Under the pieces are notes generated by a model that was not told the DNA's origin, ran no database searches, and was given only the letters and a program-made list of their open reading frames with translations. From the NCBI GenBank assembly GCA_947058615.1, contig CAMSHF010000001.1:272709-336708 (forward strand): 64,000 nt of DNA. Reading direction: 5' to 3'. The stretch comes from an uncultured Rickettsiella sp. (GTDB lineage Bacteria; Pseudomonadota; Gammaproteobacteria; Diplorickettsiales; Diplorickettsiaceae). Position numbers and translations under genes: made by a program. This document shows positions 63,951 through 64,000 of this stretch, in pieces; within the stretch, counting starts at the first letter, position 1, and each line of letters begins with the position of its first letter.

Positions 63951-64000
63951 CCCTCCCTTATAATTCCCCAGGAAAGAGATAGAGTTTTTTGGTAAATTAC

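Noticed and set aside
1..64000. tRNA, rRNA or CRISPR arrays
   Set aside because: Scanning for TPsiC-type GGTTCRA blocks, rRNA landmarks and regularly spaced repeats found nothing convincing; the only long repeat is the porin duplication.

Overview
The window is a 64-kb chromosomal stretch from an AT-rich gammaproteobacterium. Gene content (engB next to cytochrome c4, hspQ, coq7, coaBC-panB-panC, rpoZ-spoT, xseB-ispA) is gammaproteobacterial. Paralogous LbtU-like outer-membrane porins, HAAAP amino-acid permeases in tandem, ISL3/IS30/IS5 debris and low GC point to the order Legionellales, most like Rickettsiella/Diplorickettsia/Coxiella-type intracellular bacteria. The placement is inferred from gene content. 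No rRNA, tRNA or CRISPR was seen.

Layout. 1-8.6 kb: the 5' part of an OPT oligopeptide transporter, engB, a dihaem cytochrome c4, and a tight leftward operon (TusA-like, cation efflux, xthA, hspQ, sixA, TPR-methyltransferase). 8.3-11.2 kb: a small lipoprotein, an IS5-family remnant, argD, sodB, grxD. 11.2-17.6 kb: an outer-membrane region with two identical porin genes (1,486 bp identical), TerC and a third, divergent porin. The first copy is preceded by a consensus-like promoter and a long hairpin-rich leader. 17.7-20.7 kb: coenzyme A supply (coaBC, panB, panC), with a coupled 18-codon leader ORF ahead of panB. 20.7-29.7 kb: spoT (synthetase domain apparently dead), rpoZ, gap, tkt, two permeases, lpxL. 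29.6-43.3 kb: housekeeping genes (hsp20, UDG, accA, pnuC, tilS, degQ-like, coq7, mscS-like, DUF2520, rpsT, mrdA, hemL), with a ferredoxin remnant and an IS30 remnant at its two ends.

43.8-57.1 kb is the most striking region: a divergent supercluster for the whole route from PEP + erythrose-4-P to tryptophan. Leftward runs trpE-G-D-C-F-B-A with trpR as last gene. Rightward runs a fused aroA-aroK gene, then aroQ, aroE, aroG-type DAHP synthase, aroB and aroC. The 85-bp region between them has two opposed sigma70-like promoters and an 18-bp dyad over the trpE -10 that resembles a TrpR operator. Transketolase (E4P source) and two aromatic-amino-acid-type permeases lie in the same window.

57.2-64 kb: a paired M16 peptidase operon (one active, one inactive subunit), xseB-ispA (ispA lacks a conserved substrate loop), an AhpC-like peroxiredoxin, a fused msrB-msrA, and an ISL3 transposase broken near the window end.
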